NCBI RefSeq assembly: GCF_011044995.1
Contig: NZ_JAAKZW010000046.1
Location: forward strand, 1 to 39,946
Origin: Streptomyces mesophilus
GTDB taxonomy: Bacteria > Actinomycetota > Actinomycetes > Streptomycetales > Streptomycetaceae
Reading direction: 5' to 3'
DNA: 39,946 nucleotides
Every line of letters starts with the position of its first letter. Position 1 is the first letter of the stretch. A program made the position numbers and the translations under genes. This document shows, piece after piece, positions 15,077 through 22,645 of this stretch. The notes beneath the pieces were generated by a model that searched no databases, was not told the origin of the DNA, and saw only the letters and a program-made list of their open reading frames with translations.

Positions 15077-15727
15077 GTGACTCTCATAGCCCTGCCGGGC
15101 GTCTACGCCCCGCAAGACGACACCGCCCTGCTGGCCGAGGCGCTGCGCAGCGAGGTACTGCCCCCGCACGCGCGCGTGCTCGACGTCGGCACCGGCACCG
15201 GAGCCCTGGCACTGGCCGCAGCGCAACGCGGCGCCGAAGTGACCGCCGTGGACGCCTCATGGAAAGCCGTTCTCACAGCGCGCCTCAATGCACGCCTGGC
15301 GCAACTCCCAGTAGAGGTCCTCAAGGGCAGCCTCCTCAAACCCGTGGCCGACCGGACCTTCGACCTGATCATGGCAAATCCGCCCTACGTGCCGGCGCCC
15401 TCGACCACTCCCGGCCGAGGCGCGGCCCGTGCGTGGGATGCCGGCCGGGACGGACGCCTCATCCTCGATCGCCTCTGCGCGACAGCACCGGCACTGCTGC
15501 GCCCGGGCGGCGTGCTCCTCCTTGTGCATTCCGCACTGAGCGGAGAGGAGCAAACCGTCGGGGCCTTGCGCGCCGCCGGCCTGAGCACATCGGTCGTCGA
15601 GCGGCGCGCCGTCGTGTTCGGTCCGGTCCTGCGCTCGCGGCAGACCTGGCTGGAAGCCCGCGGCCTGATCCAAACGGGCCAGGACAAGGAGGAGTTGGTG
15701 GTCGTCCGTGCCGAACGAACCCGCTGA
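15077..15727 (+). CDS. HemK2/MTQ2-type class I methyltransferase
   Basis: This 216-aa SAM-dependent methyltransferase has the family start LPGVYAPQDDTALLAEAL, the SAM-binding glycine motif LDVGTGTGALALAAAQ, the acidic VTAVDAS strand, and the diagnostic catalytic motif MANPPYVP (NPPY). NPPY enzymes methylate glutamine or similar planar nitrogens in proteins. The GTG at 15077 was chosen because the family's conserved start follows directly; an ATG at 15035 would add a non-conserved hydrophobic leader. It overlaps the CDGSH gene by 20 nt. Its target is unknown. The DNA just upstream (15030-15060) is unusually A/T-rich and may hold the promoter. Confidence 0.88.
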   Translation: MTLIALPGVYAPQDDTALLAEALRSEVLPPHARVLDVGTGTGALALAAAQRGAEVTAVDASWKAVLTARLNARLAQLPVEVLKGSLLKPVADRTFDLIMANPPYVPAPSTTPGRGAARAWDAGRDGRLILDRLCATAPALLRPGGVLLLVHSALSGEEQTVGALRAAGLSTSVVERRAVVFGPVLRSRQTWLEARGLIQTGQDKEELVVVRAERTR

Positions 15728-15911
15728 GCACCGCCGTCGCATCGTGGTCCAGGACGGCGGACCGACCCTGGTCGAAGGCCCGGTCGAAGTCACCCTCGAC
15801 GACGGCACGACGGTCGTCTCGGATCGCTTCTGCGTTGCTCTGTGCACCTGCCGGCGCAGCCGCCGCTACCCGTTCTGCGACACCAGCCACCGACGCCGCA
15901 CCCGCGACTGA
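15708..15911 (+). CDS. CDGSH-type iron-sulfur protein
   Basis: The 67-aa product begins at GTG 15708, inside the end of the methyltransferase gene, with AAGGAGGAG about 14 nt upstream. The C-terminal CTCRRSRRYPFCDTSH gives the 3-Cys/1-His ligand set (C-x-C ... P-x-C-D-x-S-H) that binds a [2Fe-2S] cluster in mitoNEET-like proteins. The usual Gly of CDGSH is Thr here. The N-terminal half forms the short strands typical of the family (RIVVQDGGPTLVEGPVEV). It is probably an electron-transfer or redox-sensing protein. The coupled start suggests joint expression with the methyltransferase. Confidence 0.87.
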   Translation: MPNEPAEHRRRIVVQDGGPTLVEGPVEVTLDDGTTVVSDRFCVALCTCRRSRRYPFCDTSHRRRTRD

Positions 15912-15946
15912 GAACCTCGCACGCGGGACACCGGCCGTGCACCCGC

Positions 15947-16633
15947 TCAGCTCTCGACGCCCGTGGCGCCGTGCGGCGTTCCGACCGGCTTGGACTCCGG
16001 TGAGCCCCGTTGACGGAGATAGACGGAGAAGATGGCCATCGAGGCGACGGCGAGCAGCTCTGACTGCCAGTTCTGCAGGCTGCGGCTCCAGAAATCGGCC
16101 CCCAGCACGTACTCGCCCCACCCCATGGGGCGCTGCAGTTGGCGCAGCCGCTGCTCGTTGTAGGCGGCGGAGCCTGCGACGGCTTGAGCGAACCACGACA
16201 GCAGGAACAGGCCGCCCATGAGCAGGCCGAGGGAGCGGGAGTACACGGTCTGGCGCCAGTCGCGGGTCCGGGCCCAGTGCGGCGAATCCGCGCGGGCGTA
16301 CTGCCCCACGCGCTGCTCCTTGTCGGACTCCGGGCCTGCTTCGTCGATCTCCTTCGACTCGGGCGAGCCACGCTGGAGCAGCCACACCGTGCCCAGGATG
16401 AAGAGAAAGAACTGCAGGTACTCCGACTGCCAGTTCTCCGTGACGTCGACGGCGAACTCCGAGGAGGCGAGGTACGCGGCCAGGCCGATCGGGGCCAGCC
16501 CGTCCGCGGCCAACTCATTGTTGAACTCGGCATGGCCCGCGAAAGCCTGTCCGGTCAGGGCGAGCAGGAAGGCCATACCGAAAGCGAGGGTCAGCCCGTT
16601 GTCCCGTACGAATCGACGCCTTTTCGCTGTCAT
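15947..16633 (-). CDS. DUF6766 family membrane protein
   Basis: This 228-aa protein has about four hydrophobic segments: LTLAFGMAFLLALTGQAF, YLQFFLFILGTVWLL, LGLLMGGLFLLSWFAQAV and LLAVASMAIFSVYL. The phrase RGSPESK occurs twice (once after the second segment, once near the C-terminus), pointing to an internal duplication that is typical of DUF6766. The ATG at 16633 overlaps the stop of a 27-aa membrane peptide gene. The function is unknown. The unit (lipoprotein, small peptide, DUF6766) runs against the redox genes on either side. Confidence 0.82.
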   Translation of the reverse strand: MTAKRRRFVRDNGLTLAFGMAFLLALTGQAFAGHAEFNNELAADGLAPIGLAAYLASSEFAVDVTENWQSEYLQFFLFILGTVWLLQRGSPESKEIDEAGPESDKEQRVGQYARADSPHWARTRDWRQTVYSRSLGLLMGGLFLLSWFAQAVAGSAAYNEQRLRQLQRPMGWGEYVLGADFWSRSLQNWQSELLAVASMAIFSVYLRQRGSPESKPVGTPHGATGVES

Positions 16634-16713
16634 CTGTGCATCAGTCCCACCGTGGTGAAGTAGGCCAGACCCGCCAGTACCACGGTCAGGCACAGCACGA
16701 ACATCGTCCGCAT
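16630..16713 (-). CDS. 27-aa membrane peptide coupled to DUF6766
   Basis: From ATG 16713 the frame encodes MRTMFVLCLTVVLAGLAYFT and then TVGLMHR, a single membrane helix with a basic end. It starts 4 nt after the stop of the lipoprotein gene, and its TGA overlaps the DUF6766 ATG (ATGA). Very short peptides ending in AYF-TVGL-HR are a recurring type in streptomycetes. It is probably expressed and may associate with DUF6766. Confidence 0.65.
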   Translation of the reverse strand: MRTMFVLCLTVVLAGLAYFTTVGLMHR

Positions 16714-16717
16714 CGCC

Positions 16718-17128
16718 TCAACTGCCCTTCACGGTGCATCGATACGGCTGCGCGTGCTGCGGGCGGCACCCCGCGGCCACGACCTTCCAGCCCTCGGGAA
16801 ACTGCGACAGGAACACCGTGTCGTGCTGCAGCACCACACGCGCCTGGCGGCCGAAGACATCCACGGTGCGCACTGCCCCGGCATAGGGAAGCTCCTCCCC
16901 CAGCACCGACTCCGCGCAGGTCGCCTCGCCGGACAGTTCCACCTCGGTGCGGGTCCCGGGTGCCAGTGCGCGGCACATCGCGACAGCGTCGCCGTCGCGC
17001 ACGGCCGCCTCGAATCGGGTGGTGGCGGCGTCGGCGGCATCCCGTCGCTCGTCCGCTGTGCCGCAGGCGACCGTCGAAACCGCGAGGAGGAATGCCCACA
17101 GCAGGAGGCCTCGTCCGGACCCGCTCAA
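16718..17128 (-). CDS. Lipoprotein of unknown function
   Basis: The TTG at 17128, just behind GGGAGGTAAC, gives a 136-aa product with a lipoprotein signal: basic start SGSGRG, hydrophobic core LLLWAFLLAVSTV and lipobox ending at Cys (VACG). A longer frame from GTG 17179 would add 17 hydrophilic residues and spoil the signal. The mature part has ALAPGTRTEVELSGEATC, then VRTVDVFGRQARVVL and FPEGWKVVAAGC. This resembles small secreted lipoproteins that carry an SnoaL/NTF2-like fold with paired Cys. It opens the minus-strand trio. The function is unknown. Confidence 0.72.
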   Translation of the reverse strand: MSGSGRGLLLWAFLLAVSTVACGTADERRDAADAATTRFEAAVRDGDAVAMCRALAPGTRTEVELSGEATCAESVLGEELPYAGAVRTVDVFGRQARVVLQHDTVFLSQFPEGWKVVAAGCRPQHAQPYRCTVKGS

Positions 17129-17321
17129 GTTACCTCCCGTGACCGACAGCAACGCTCTGTGCCCATCCTGAGCCGACACCCGGGCGGCGACGCGGGTGAC
17201 ACGCCTTGGCCGGGGATGAGGTGATCGGCCAAGTGGCGCCGCCGGACGATCCGGCGGACCGTGGAAGGAGACTTGCCCTCATGGAGAGGACGCCCTGGTG
17301 GTCCGGCGTGGAGAGGCCGTC

Positions 17322-18371
17322 ATGGAACCCCGACGTGCATCGCGGCAGCGCGCTCCGCAGCTGCCGCAGCCCCGCGGAGAGTTGTCCGCCGCGCTCCTGG
17401 CGGCGCTGCCGGGCGACGACGGCGTCCGGCTCCCCACGGACCAGGTACCCCGTGCCGATCCCTTCGGCGAGGACCTGCAGCTCGCCCTGTACGTGCTCTA
17501 CGAACTCCACTACGCGGGCTTCGCGGGCGTGCAGGACGAACGGGAATGGGATCCCGATCTGCTGGGCCTGCGCCGCGCACTCGAGCAGCGATTCCTGCAC
17601 GGTCTGCGGGCCGACGTTGCGGGACCGGCTGGTGTGGAAGAGGCGCTGTCCGCGCTCCTGACCGAGCCCGTCAAGCCTCCCGCCGACAGCGTCAGCCACC
17701 ACCTGGAGCGTGACGGAGAGCTGTGGCAGCTGAGGGAGTACGCGGCCCTGCGCTCGCTCTATCACCTCAAGGAGGCCGATCCGCACGCCTGGGTCATCCC
17801 CCGGCTGCGGGGGCGTGCCAAGGCGGCGATGGTGGCCATCGAGTACGACGAGTTCGGCGCGGGGCGGGCCGAGCGGATCCATGCCCGGCTGTTCGCCGAG
17901 CTCATGGCCGACCTCGGCCTGGAGACCGACTACGGCCACTACCTGGACGCTGCTCCGGCCGAGGCGCTCGCGACGGTCAACCTCATGTCCCTGCTCGGCC
18001 TGCACCGCGCCCACCGCGGTGCGCTGGTCGGTCACTTCGCCGCCGTCGAGGTGACCTCGTCGCCCGGTTCGCGACGGCTGGCCAACGCCCTGCGCCGCAC
18101 GGGAGCAGGGCCGGCCGCACAGCGCTTCTACGACGAGCACGTGGAAGCCGACGCCGTCCATGAGCAGGTGGTACGGCGTGATGTCATCGGCGGCCTTCTC
18201 GACGCCGAGCCCGCTCTGGAGCCGGACGTGGCCTTCGGCATCCACGCCACCGGATACCTCGAGGACCGCCTCGGAGTACGGCTCCTGAGCGCCTGGCGCC
18301 AACAGCGCAGTGCGCTCCGTACACCCTTGCAAGCCGCAAGACGCGCAGAGGAAGCAGAGGAAAGCGGGTGA
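17322..18371 (+). CDS. Haem-oxygenase-like iron-containing redox enzyme
   Basis: This 349-aa all-helical protein matches the haem-oxygenase-like di-iron family (Haem_oxygenas_2). Likely metal ligands are the Glu/His in YELHYAGF, the EYDEFGAG helix (typical E-Y-D-E-xG), and the late HVEADAVHEQVVRRDVI segment with two His and Glu. The ATG at 17322 has GGAGAGG six bases upstream. Its stop overlaps the start of the HAD gene by 4 nt. It follows the CDGSH gene downstream, with the minus-strand trio between them; the two probably share a redox context. The reaction is unknown; relatives perform O2-dependent oxidations. Confidence 0.82.
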   Translation: MEPRRASRQRAPQLPQPRGELSAALLAALPGDDGVRLPTDQVPRADPFGEDLQLALYVLYELHYAGFAGVQDEREWDPDLLGLRRALEQRFLHGLRADVAGPAGVEEALSALLTEPVKPPADSVSHHLERDGELWQLREYAALRSLYHLKEADPHAWVIPRLRGRAKAAMVAIEYDEFGAGRAERIHARLFAELMADLGLETDYGHYLDAAPAEALATVNLMSLLGLHRAHRGALVGHFAAVEVTSSPGSRRLANALRRTGAGPAAQRFYDEHVEADAVHEQVVRRDVIGGLLDAEPALEPDVAFGIHATGYLEDRLGVRLLSAWRQQRSALRTPLQAARRAEEAEESG

Positions 18372-19039
18372 GCATGGAACGCGCGGCGCTGTTCGATGTG
18401 GACGGCACTCTGACCGACACCAATCATCTGCACATCGTGGCCTGGTGGGAGGCGTTGCGGCAGACGGACCACGTCGTGCCGATGCACGCCGTCCACCGCG
18501 CCCTGGGCCGCCCGTCGAGCGATCTGCTCGAGGAGCTGCTCGGCAAGGAGCGCGACAGCGAACAGGACGACGGGCTGAGCGCGGCGCACAGTGCGCTCTA
18601 CGGCCAGTACTTCGACCGTCTCGCCGCCTTCCCGCGGGCGGGTGACCTGTTGCGCGAACTGGCCGCGGACGGCTGGCGGATCGTCCTGGTCACGTCGGCC
18701 GGGGGCAGCGAACTGAAGGCACTGCGCCGCGCCATCGACGCGGACGAAGTCATCTTCGCGACAGCCAGCGCCGATGACGTGTCCGAGGGCAAGCCCGCGC
18801 CCGAGCCGGTCGAGCACGCCCTGCAGCTGGCGGAAGTCGCCGCCGCGCAGGCCGTGTTCATCGGGGACAGCGTGTGGGACATGAAGGCCGCGGTCCGCGC
18901 CGGTGTACGAGCGGTCGCCGTGCTGTCGGGCGGCATCCCGCGGGCAGATCTGGAAGCGGCCGGGGCGCAAGAAGTGTTCGACGACCCGGCCGACCTACTG
19001 GCGCACCTCAAGAACGGTCCGCTCGCTCTCGGCTCCTGA
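18368..19039 (+). CDS. HAD-superfamily phosphatase
   Basis: This 223-aa hydrolase has all four HAD motifs: DVDGTLTDT (nucleophile and acid Asp), VLVTSAGG (motif II), EGKPAPEPVEHAL (motif III Lys), and FIGDSVWDMKAA (motif IV acidic pair). A cap domain lies between motif I and II. This is a phosphoglycolate-phosphatase/beta-phosphoglucomutase-like layout. The GTG at 18368 overlaps the upstream stop (GTGA), so it is co-translated with the iron enzyme. Its 3' end carries a partial duplication (19012-19070). Confidence 0.9.
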   Translation: MSMERAALFDVDGTLTDTNHLHIVAWWEALRQTDHVVPMHAVHRALGRPSSDLLEELLGKERDSEQDDGLSAAHSALYGQYFDRLAAFPRAGDLLRELAADGWRIVLVTSAGGSELKALRRAIDADEVIFATASADDVSEGKPAPEPVEHALQLAEVAAAQAVFIGDSVWDMKAAVRAGVRAVAVLSGGIPRADLEAAGAQEVFDDPADLLAHLKNGPLALGS

Positions 19040-19070
19040 AGAACGGTCCGCTGGCGCTCGGCCCGCGCGC
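19012..19070 (+). repeat. Imperfect tandem duplication at the HAD gene end
   Basis: AAGAACGGTCCGCT followed by G/C-rich CTCGG occurs at the end of the HAD coding sequence and again right after its stop, each copy running into GCTCCTGA. It looks like a local duplication of the gene's last codons, possibly a remnant of a slipped C-terminus. Confidence 0.55.
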
Positions 19071-19123
19071 TCCTGAGCCCCGCGCCGTGATTCGCTCGCC
19101 GCGGAAGGGACACAGTCATCGTC

Positions 19124-19603
19124 ATGGACGCGTTCATCGACCGCCTCGACTACCCCCTGTACGTCGTCACCGCCGCAGCGAACGGCGAGCGGGCCGGCTG
19201 CCTCGTCGGCTTCGCCTCGCAGTGTTCGATCCGGCCCGTGCGGTTCACCGTCTGGTTGTCCAAGGTCAACAAGACCTTCCGAACCGCCCAGGCAGCCGAC
19301 CACGTCGGCGTGCACCTTCTGACGCCCGAGCAGCACAGCCTCGCGGAACTCTTCGGCGGCCGCACGGGCGACGACACCGACAAGTTCGCGGACCTCGCCT
19401 GGACGCCGGGGCACGCCGGAGTGCCGGTCCTCGACGCCGCACCGGCCTGGTTCATCGGCCGTATCGCAGCACGCAGCGATACGGGTGACCATGTCGGCCT
19501 GCTGCTCGATCCGGTCGAGCACAGCACAGCGGCGTCACCGGAAGGTGGCGTGTTCCGGCTGAGCGACGCCTCCGATATTTCGCCGGGCCATCCCGTCGAC
19601 TGA
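19124..19603 (+). CDS. Flavin-reductase-like FMN-binding protein
   Basis: This 159-aa protein has the split-barrel fold of the flavin reductase domain. Hallmarks are LDYPLYVVTAAANGERAGCL, then VGFASQCSI, FTVWLSKVNKT and VGVHLLTPEQHSLAELFGG. Such proteins bind FMN and reduce it or use it in two-component oxygenases. The gene lies 84 nt beyond the HAD gene on the same strand, with only a weak purine run (GAAGGGA) 15-20 nt upstream. It may be transcribed with the preceding redox pair. The partner oxygenase, if any, is not obvious in the window. Confidence 0.82.
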   Translation: MDAFIDRLDYPLYVVTAAANGERAGCLVGFASQCSIRPVRFTVWLSKVNKTFRTAQAADHVGVHLLTPEQHSLAELFGGRTGDDTDKFADLAWTPGHAGVPVLDAAPAWFIGRIAARSDTGDHVGLLLDPVEHSTAASPEGGVFRLSDASDISPGHPVD

Positions 19604-19626
19604 CGCCCCGGCCGGTACAGCCGCGG

Positions 19627-21396
19627 TCAGCCGGCAAGGTGGTTGGCGGCGATGTAGCCGAAGGTCATGGCCGGTCCGATCGTCGAGCCGGCACCGGCGT
19701 AGCTGTGACCCATGACGGCGGAGCTCGCGTTGCCCGCCGCGTACAGGCCGGGGATCACCGAGCCGTCCGCGCGCAGCACCCGGGCGCGGGCGTCGGTGAC
19801 CAGGCCGCCCTTGGTGCCGAGGTCGCCGGGCACGATCTTGAAGGCGTAGAACGGGCCCAGCCAGAGCGGGGCCAGGCAGGAGTTCGGGGTGACTCCGGGG
19901 TCCGTGTAGTAGTGGTCGTAGACGCTGTCGCCGCGGTGGAAGTCCGGGTCCTCGCCGTTTCTGGCCTGGGAGTTGAAGCGGTTGACGGTGGCCTTGAGTG
20001 CGGCGCCGGGGACACCGATGCGCGTCGCGAGCTGGTCGAGGGTCCATGCCTTGTGGACCGCGCCGGACTGGTACCAGGAGTCCGGGAAGACGAAGGTCGG
20101 CGCGATGTCCTTGAACAGGTACCGGTTGCGGTAGTTCTGGTCGACGATCAGCCAGGCCGGGATGTCGGGTGCGGCGGCGTTCTTCTCGTACATCACATGG
20201 ACGACATCGCCGTACGGTGCCGCCTCGTTGACGAACCGGGCGCCCGCCTGGTTGATCAACAGGCCGCCGGGCAGGGTGCGTTCGGCCAGGCAGAAGTACG
20301 GCTCGTTCGGCAGCGGGATCGCCGGGCCCCACCACGCGTCGTCCATCAGACCGAGCGCGCCACCTGCCCGTGCGCCCGCGCGGATGCCGTCCCCGGTGTT
20401 CTCCTTGGCGCCGACCGTCCATGCGGTGCCGATGGGCTGCTGCTGGTACTGGGCCCGCATCGCGGCGTTGTGCTCGAAGCCGCCGGAGCCGACGATCACA
20501 CCGCGCCGGGCCTTGAGGAGGGCCGGGGCGCCATTCTTGGTCACCACCACCCCGCGTACGGCGCCGTTTTCGATGTGCAGGTCGGTGAGCGGGCAGTTGT
20601 GCCACACCGGTACGTTCGCCCGCATCAGCCCGGCTCGCAGTCCGCCCGCGAGCGCCTGGCCCATGGTCAGCGGCTTCACGCCGTGCAGCGCGGCGTTGGT
20701 CGCGCGGGCCAGACACTCGTTGGCCACGGCGAAGCCCTTGGAGTTCACCAGGGACAGGGTGAGCCATTTGTAGTCGGCGCTGAAGACGACCATGCCGGCG
20801 GGGACCGGCATGTACGCGTCGTTGAGGCGGTCGAGTTCGGCTCCGAGGATGCGGCCGTCCAGCAGATCGGGCTCGATGGACCGGCCGCCGGGAAGGCCGC
20901 CCGGCAGCTCCGGGTAGTAGTCGCTGTAGCCGGCCATGTAGCGGAACTTGAGCGGGCTGTGGGCGATCACGAAGTCGAGCATCGCGGGCCCGTGGTCGAG
21001 GAACGCCTGCTGCCGGGCGAGCGGCACCTCGTCGCCGACGACCGCCGCGAGATAGGTGGCGGCCTTCTGCGGGGTGTCGGGTACGCCGGCCGCGCGGATC
21101 ACCGAGTTGTTGGGGATCCAGATCCCGGCGCCGGAGCGGGCCGCGGACCCTCCGTAGGTAGCCGCCTTCTCCACGACGACACAGCTCAGGCCGCGTGCGG
21201 CAGCGGTCATCGCGGCCGTCATCCCGGCCGCGCCCGCACCGACCACGACGACGTCGAACTCCCCCGCCACGGGAGGGTCCGCGGCGTGCGCTGCGCCGGG
21301 CAGTCCGGTGGCGACGGCCACGGAGGCGGCCGCCGAGGCACCCAGGAGGCTGCGGCGGGAGGGTCTGACGGGCTCGGACGAGGCGTTTTCGGGCAT
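19627..21396 (-). CDS. FAD-dependent 3-ketosteroid dehydrogenase-like enzyme, Tat-exported
   Basis: The 589-aa protein starts at ATG 21396 with GGAG upstream. Its N-terminus has a Tat signal (SRRSLLGASAAASVA ... AHA). The FAD dinucleotide motif VVVGAGAAGMTAAMTAA follows. The C-terminal KGGLVTDARARVLRADG, VIPGLYAAGNASSAVMG and HSYAGAGSTIGPAMTFGYIA is the KstD/fumarate-reductase-family FAD cap, with Tyr and Gly in SYAGAG matching the catalytic Tyr/Gly of 3-ketosteroid delta-1-dehydrogenases. The steroid substrate is likely but unproven; other members act on fumarate-like or terpenoid compounds. A Tat signal on a KstD-like enzyme is noteworthy because many act in the cytoplasm. It converges with the flavin-reductase gene. 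Confidence 0.87.
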   Translation of the reverse strand: MPENASSEPVRPSRRSLLGASAAASVAVATGLPGAAHAADPPVAGEFDVVVVGAGAAGMTAAMTAAARGLSCVVVEKAATYGGSAARSGAGIWIPNNSVIRAAGVPDTPQKAATYLAAVVGDEVPLARQQAFLDHGPAMLDFVIAHSPLKFRYMAGYSDYYPELPGGLPGGRSIEPDLLDGRILGAELDRLNDAYMPVPAGMVVFSADYKWLTLSLVNSKGFAVANECLARATNAALHGVKPLTMGQALAGGLRAGLMRANVPVWHNCPLTDLHIENGAVRGVVVTKNGAPALLKARRGVIVGSGGFEHNAAMRAQYQQQPIGTAWTVGAKENTGDGIRAGARAGGALGLMDDAWWGPAIPLPNEPYFCLAERTLPGGLLINQAGARFVNEAAPYGDVVHVMYEKNAAAPDIPAWLIVDQNYRNRYLFKDIAPTFVFPDSWYQSGAVHKAWTLDQLATRIGVPGAALKATVNRFNSQARNGEDPDFHRGDSVYDHYYTDPGVTPNSCLAPLWLGPFYAFKIVPGDLGTKGGLVTDARARVLRADGSVIPGLYAAGNASSAVMGHSYAGAGSTIGPAMTFGYIAANHLAG

Positions 21397-21509
21397 GGCG
21401 TATCGCTCCTGCGGGGTGAGGCAGTTCGGGAGGTGAGCGGTGCGCGTGCTGGTCAACTGCCCGTGGGGACAGGGGACTTGAACCAGTGCCCGGTGAGGTT
21501 TGCGCGAGG

Positions 21510-21527
21510 GTCTTGTGAAGTCAAGAC
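21510..21527. promoter_or_regulatory. Inverted repeat GTCTTG-N6-CAAGAC between divergent genes
   Basis: This 6-bp-arm inverted repeat lies 114 nt upstream of the KstD-like gene and 136 nt upstream of the DUF4190 gene, in a 266-bp divergent spacer. Its size fits a dimeric TetR-type operator. No regulator gene is adjacent, so this is only a candidate. Confidence 0.3.
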
Positions 21528-21662
21528 ACAGTCGCGCACGCGGAGACATGGCCACCCGCCTCTGAGGGCGACCTCCACCCCACGCGCATTCACCGCGGTG
21601 TCCGGGGAACTCGGCAACGCACAACAAGTGTCCCGACATGATCCTGAATCAGGGAGAATCCG

Positions 21663-22082
21663 GTGTCTTTCTCCGATCCCTCGCATACGCCGTACGGTTC
21701 CGCGCACACCACCACGTCCATGACTCCGGGCGTGCGACAGAGCAACGGACTGGCGATCGCTGCACTGGTGCTGGGTGTCGCGGCCCTCCTGCTCTTCTGG
21801 ACCGTGATCGGCGGAGTCGTCCTCGGTGTGCTGGCCGTCATCTTCGGCATCATCGGAGCCCGCAGGGCACGTGCGGGCCGGGCTCCACACAAGGGCATCG
21901 CGATCGCCGGTGCGGTACTCGGCGTCCTGGGCGTGATCGCGTCCGGCGTCATCATCGCGATCGGTGCGTCGATCTGGAACTCGGACGAGTTCAAGAGCTT
22001 CGAGGACTGCGTCCGCAACGCCGACTCGCAGAGTGAACGCGACGCATGCGAGCGGGACTTCGAGCGGGATCTCAACAACTGA
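21663..22082 (+). CDS. DUF4190-type small membrane protein
   Basis: This 139-aa protein begins at GTG 21663 behind GGGAGAATCC. A short polar N-terminus with PYGS precedes the DUF4190 pattern NGLAIAALVLGVAALL, then IGGVVLGVLAVIFGIIGARR and KGIAIAGAVLGVLGVIASG. This is two hydrophobic hairpins followed by a soluble acidic end with two Cys (SFEDCVRNADSQSERDACER). The conserved Cys pair may form an extracytoplasmic disulphide. The function of the family is unknown. Confidence 0.85.
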   Translation: MSFSDPSHTPYGSAHTTTSMTPGVRQSNGLAIAALVLGVAALLLFWTVIGGVVLGVLAVIFGIIGARRARAGRAPHKGIAIAGAVLGVLGVIASGVIIAIGASIWNSDEFKSFEDCVRNADSQSERDACERDFERDLNN

Positions 22083-22125
22083 CCGCAGTCAGATGCCACT
22101 TCGGCGTCGGCAAAGGCAACAGCAA

Positions 22126-22155
22126 CGGCCCACCGTCCGATACGACGGTGGGCCG
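22126..22155. terminator. Bidirectional terminator hairpin
   Basis: Perfect 12-bp arms (CGGCCCACCGTC / GACGGTGGGCCG) flank a 6-nt loop, 44 nt after the DUF4190 stop and 48 nt before the stop of the opposing 78-aa gene. It serves both convergent transcripts. Confidence 0.8.
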
Positions 22156-22202
22156 CGGTCACCGAGGGCGCGCCCCGGCTCGGCAGGCGCCGGGGTGCGC
22201 GC

Positions 22203-22439
22203 TCACCAGTTGTAAATGATCTCCCCGTCGCTGTTGACGTACTTGAACGACCCGTCCTCCTGCCCGATGATGCACGCGTATCCGCCGGCCGGCGTCTCGC
22301 CGCAGAACGTCGCGGCACTGGCCGAACCCGCCGCCAGGAACCCGCCGCCCACCAGCATGCCCGTGGCGGCGACGGTGACAGCAACCCTCCGGATCCGCCT
22401 GCGCACCGCTGTCGTCGTGTGAGTGGTCTTCCGCTGCAT
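22203..22439 (-). CDS. 78-aa secreted protein
   Basis: The ATG at 22439 follows CAGGGAGTCAGTC. The product has a Sec signal (RRRIRRVAVTVAATGMLVGG ... GSASA) and a short mature part of about 36 aa beginning ATFCGETPAGGYACIIGQED, with two Cys that could pair and a C-terminal aromatic end IIYNW. An in-frame extension upstream to 22580 is rejected because it places the signal core far from the N-terminus. No family is recognised. It is divergent from the beta-trefoil gene and may be a secreted signal, inhibitor or toxin-like peptide, but nothing shows which. Confidence 0.72.
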   Translation of the reverse strand: MQRKTTHTTTAVRRRIRRVAVTVAATGMLVGGGFLAAGSASAATFCGETPAGGYACIIGQEDGSFKYVNSDGEIIYNW

Positions 22440-22645
22440 GACTGACTCCCTGTTACCGATGACTCTTCGGTCAAAAGGGCTTCGCAGCGGCCCGGCTGCC
22501 GGATTGCTCACGGGGAGAAAACGGAGGCACCGCCGCCGCGGAACGGCGTAGGGAACATGAGCTGGTACTGGTCGTGACATGTCGCCTGTACCGGGCCAGA
22601 TTGGGCATCATCGCCCTTTCGGGGCGGGCATACAGGGAGGGCGTC

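Noticed and set aside
17206..17661. Plus-strand frame beginning MAGDEVIGQV that includes MERTPWWSGVERPSW
   Set aside because: The haem-oxygenase-like gene overlaps it in another frame and has a better ribosome site and a recognised family.
19639..21723. 694-codon plus-strand frame over the KstD-like gene
   Set aside because: It is antisense to a gene with a FAD motif, a Tat signal and full family length.
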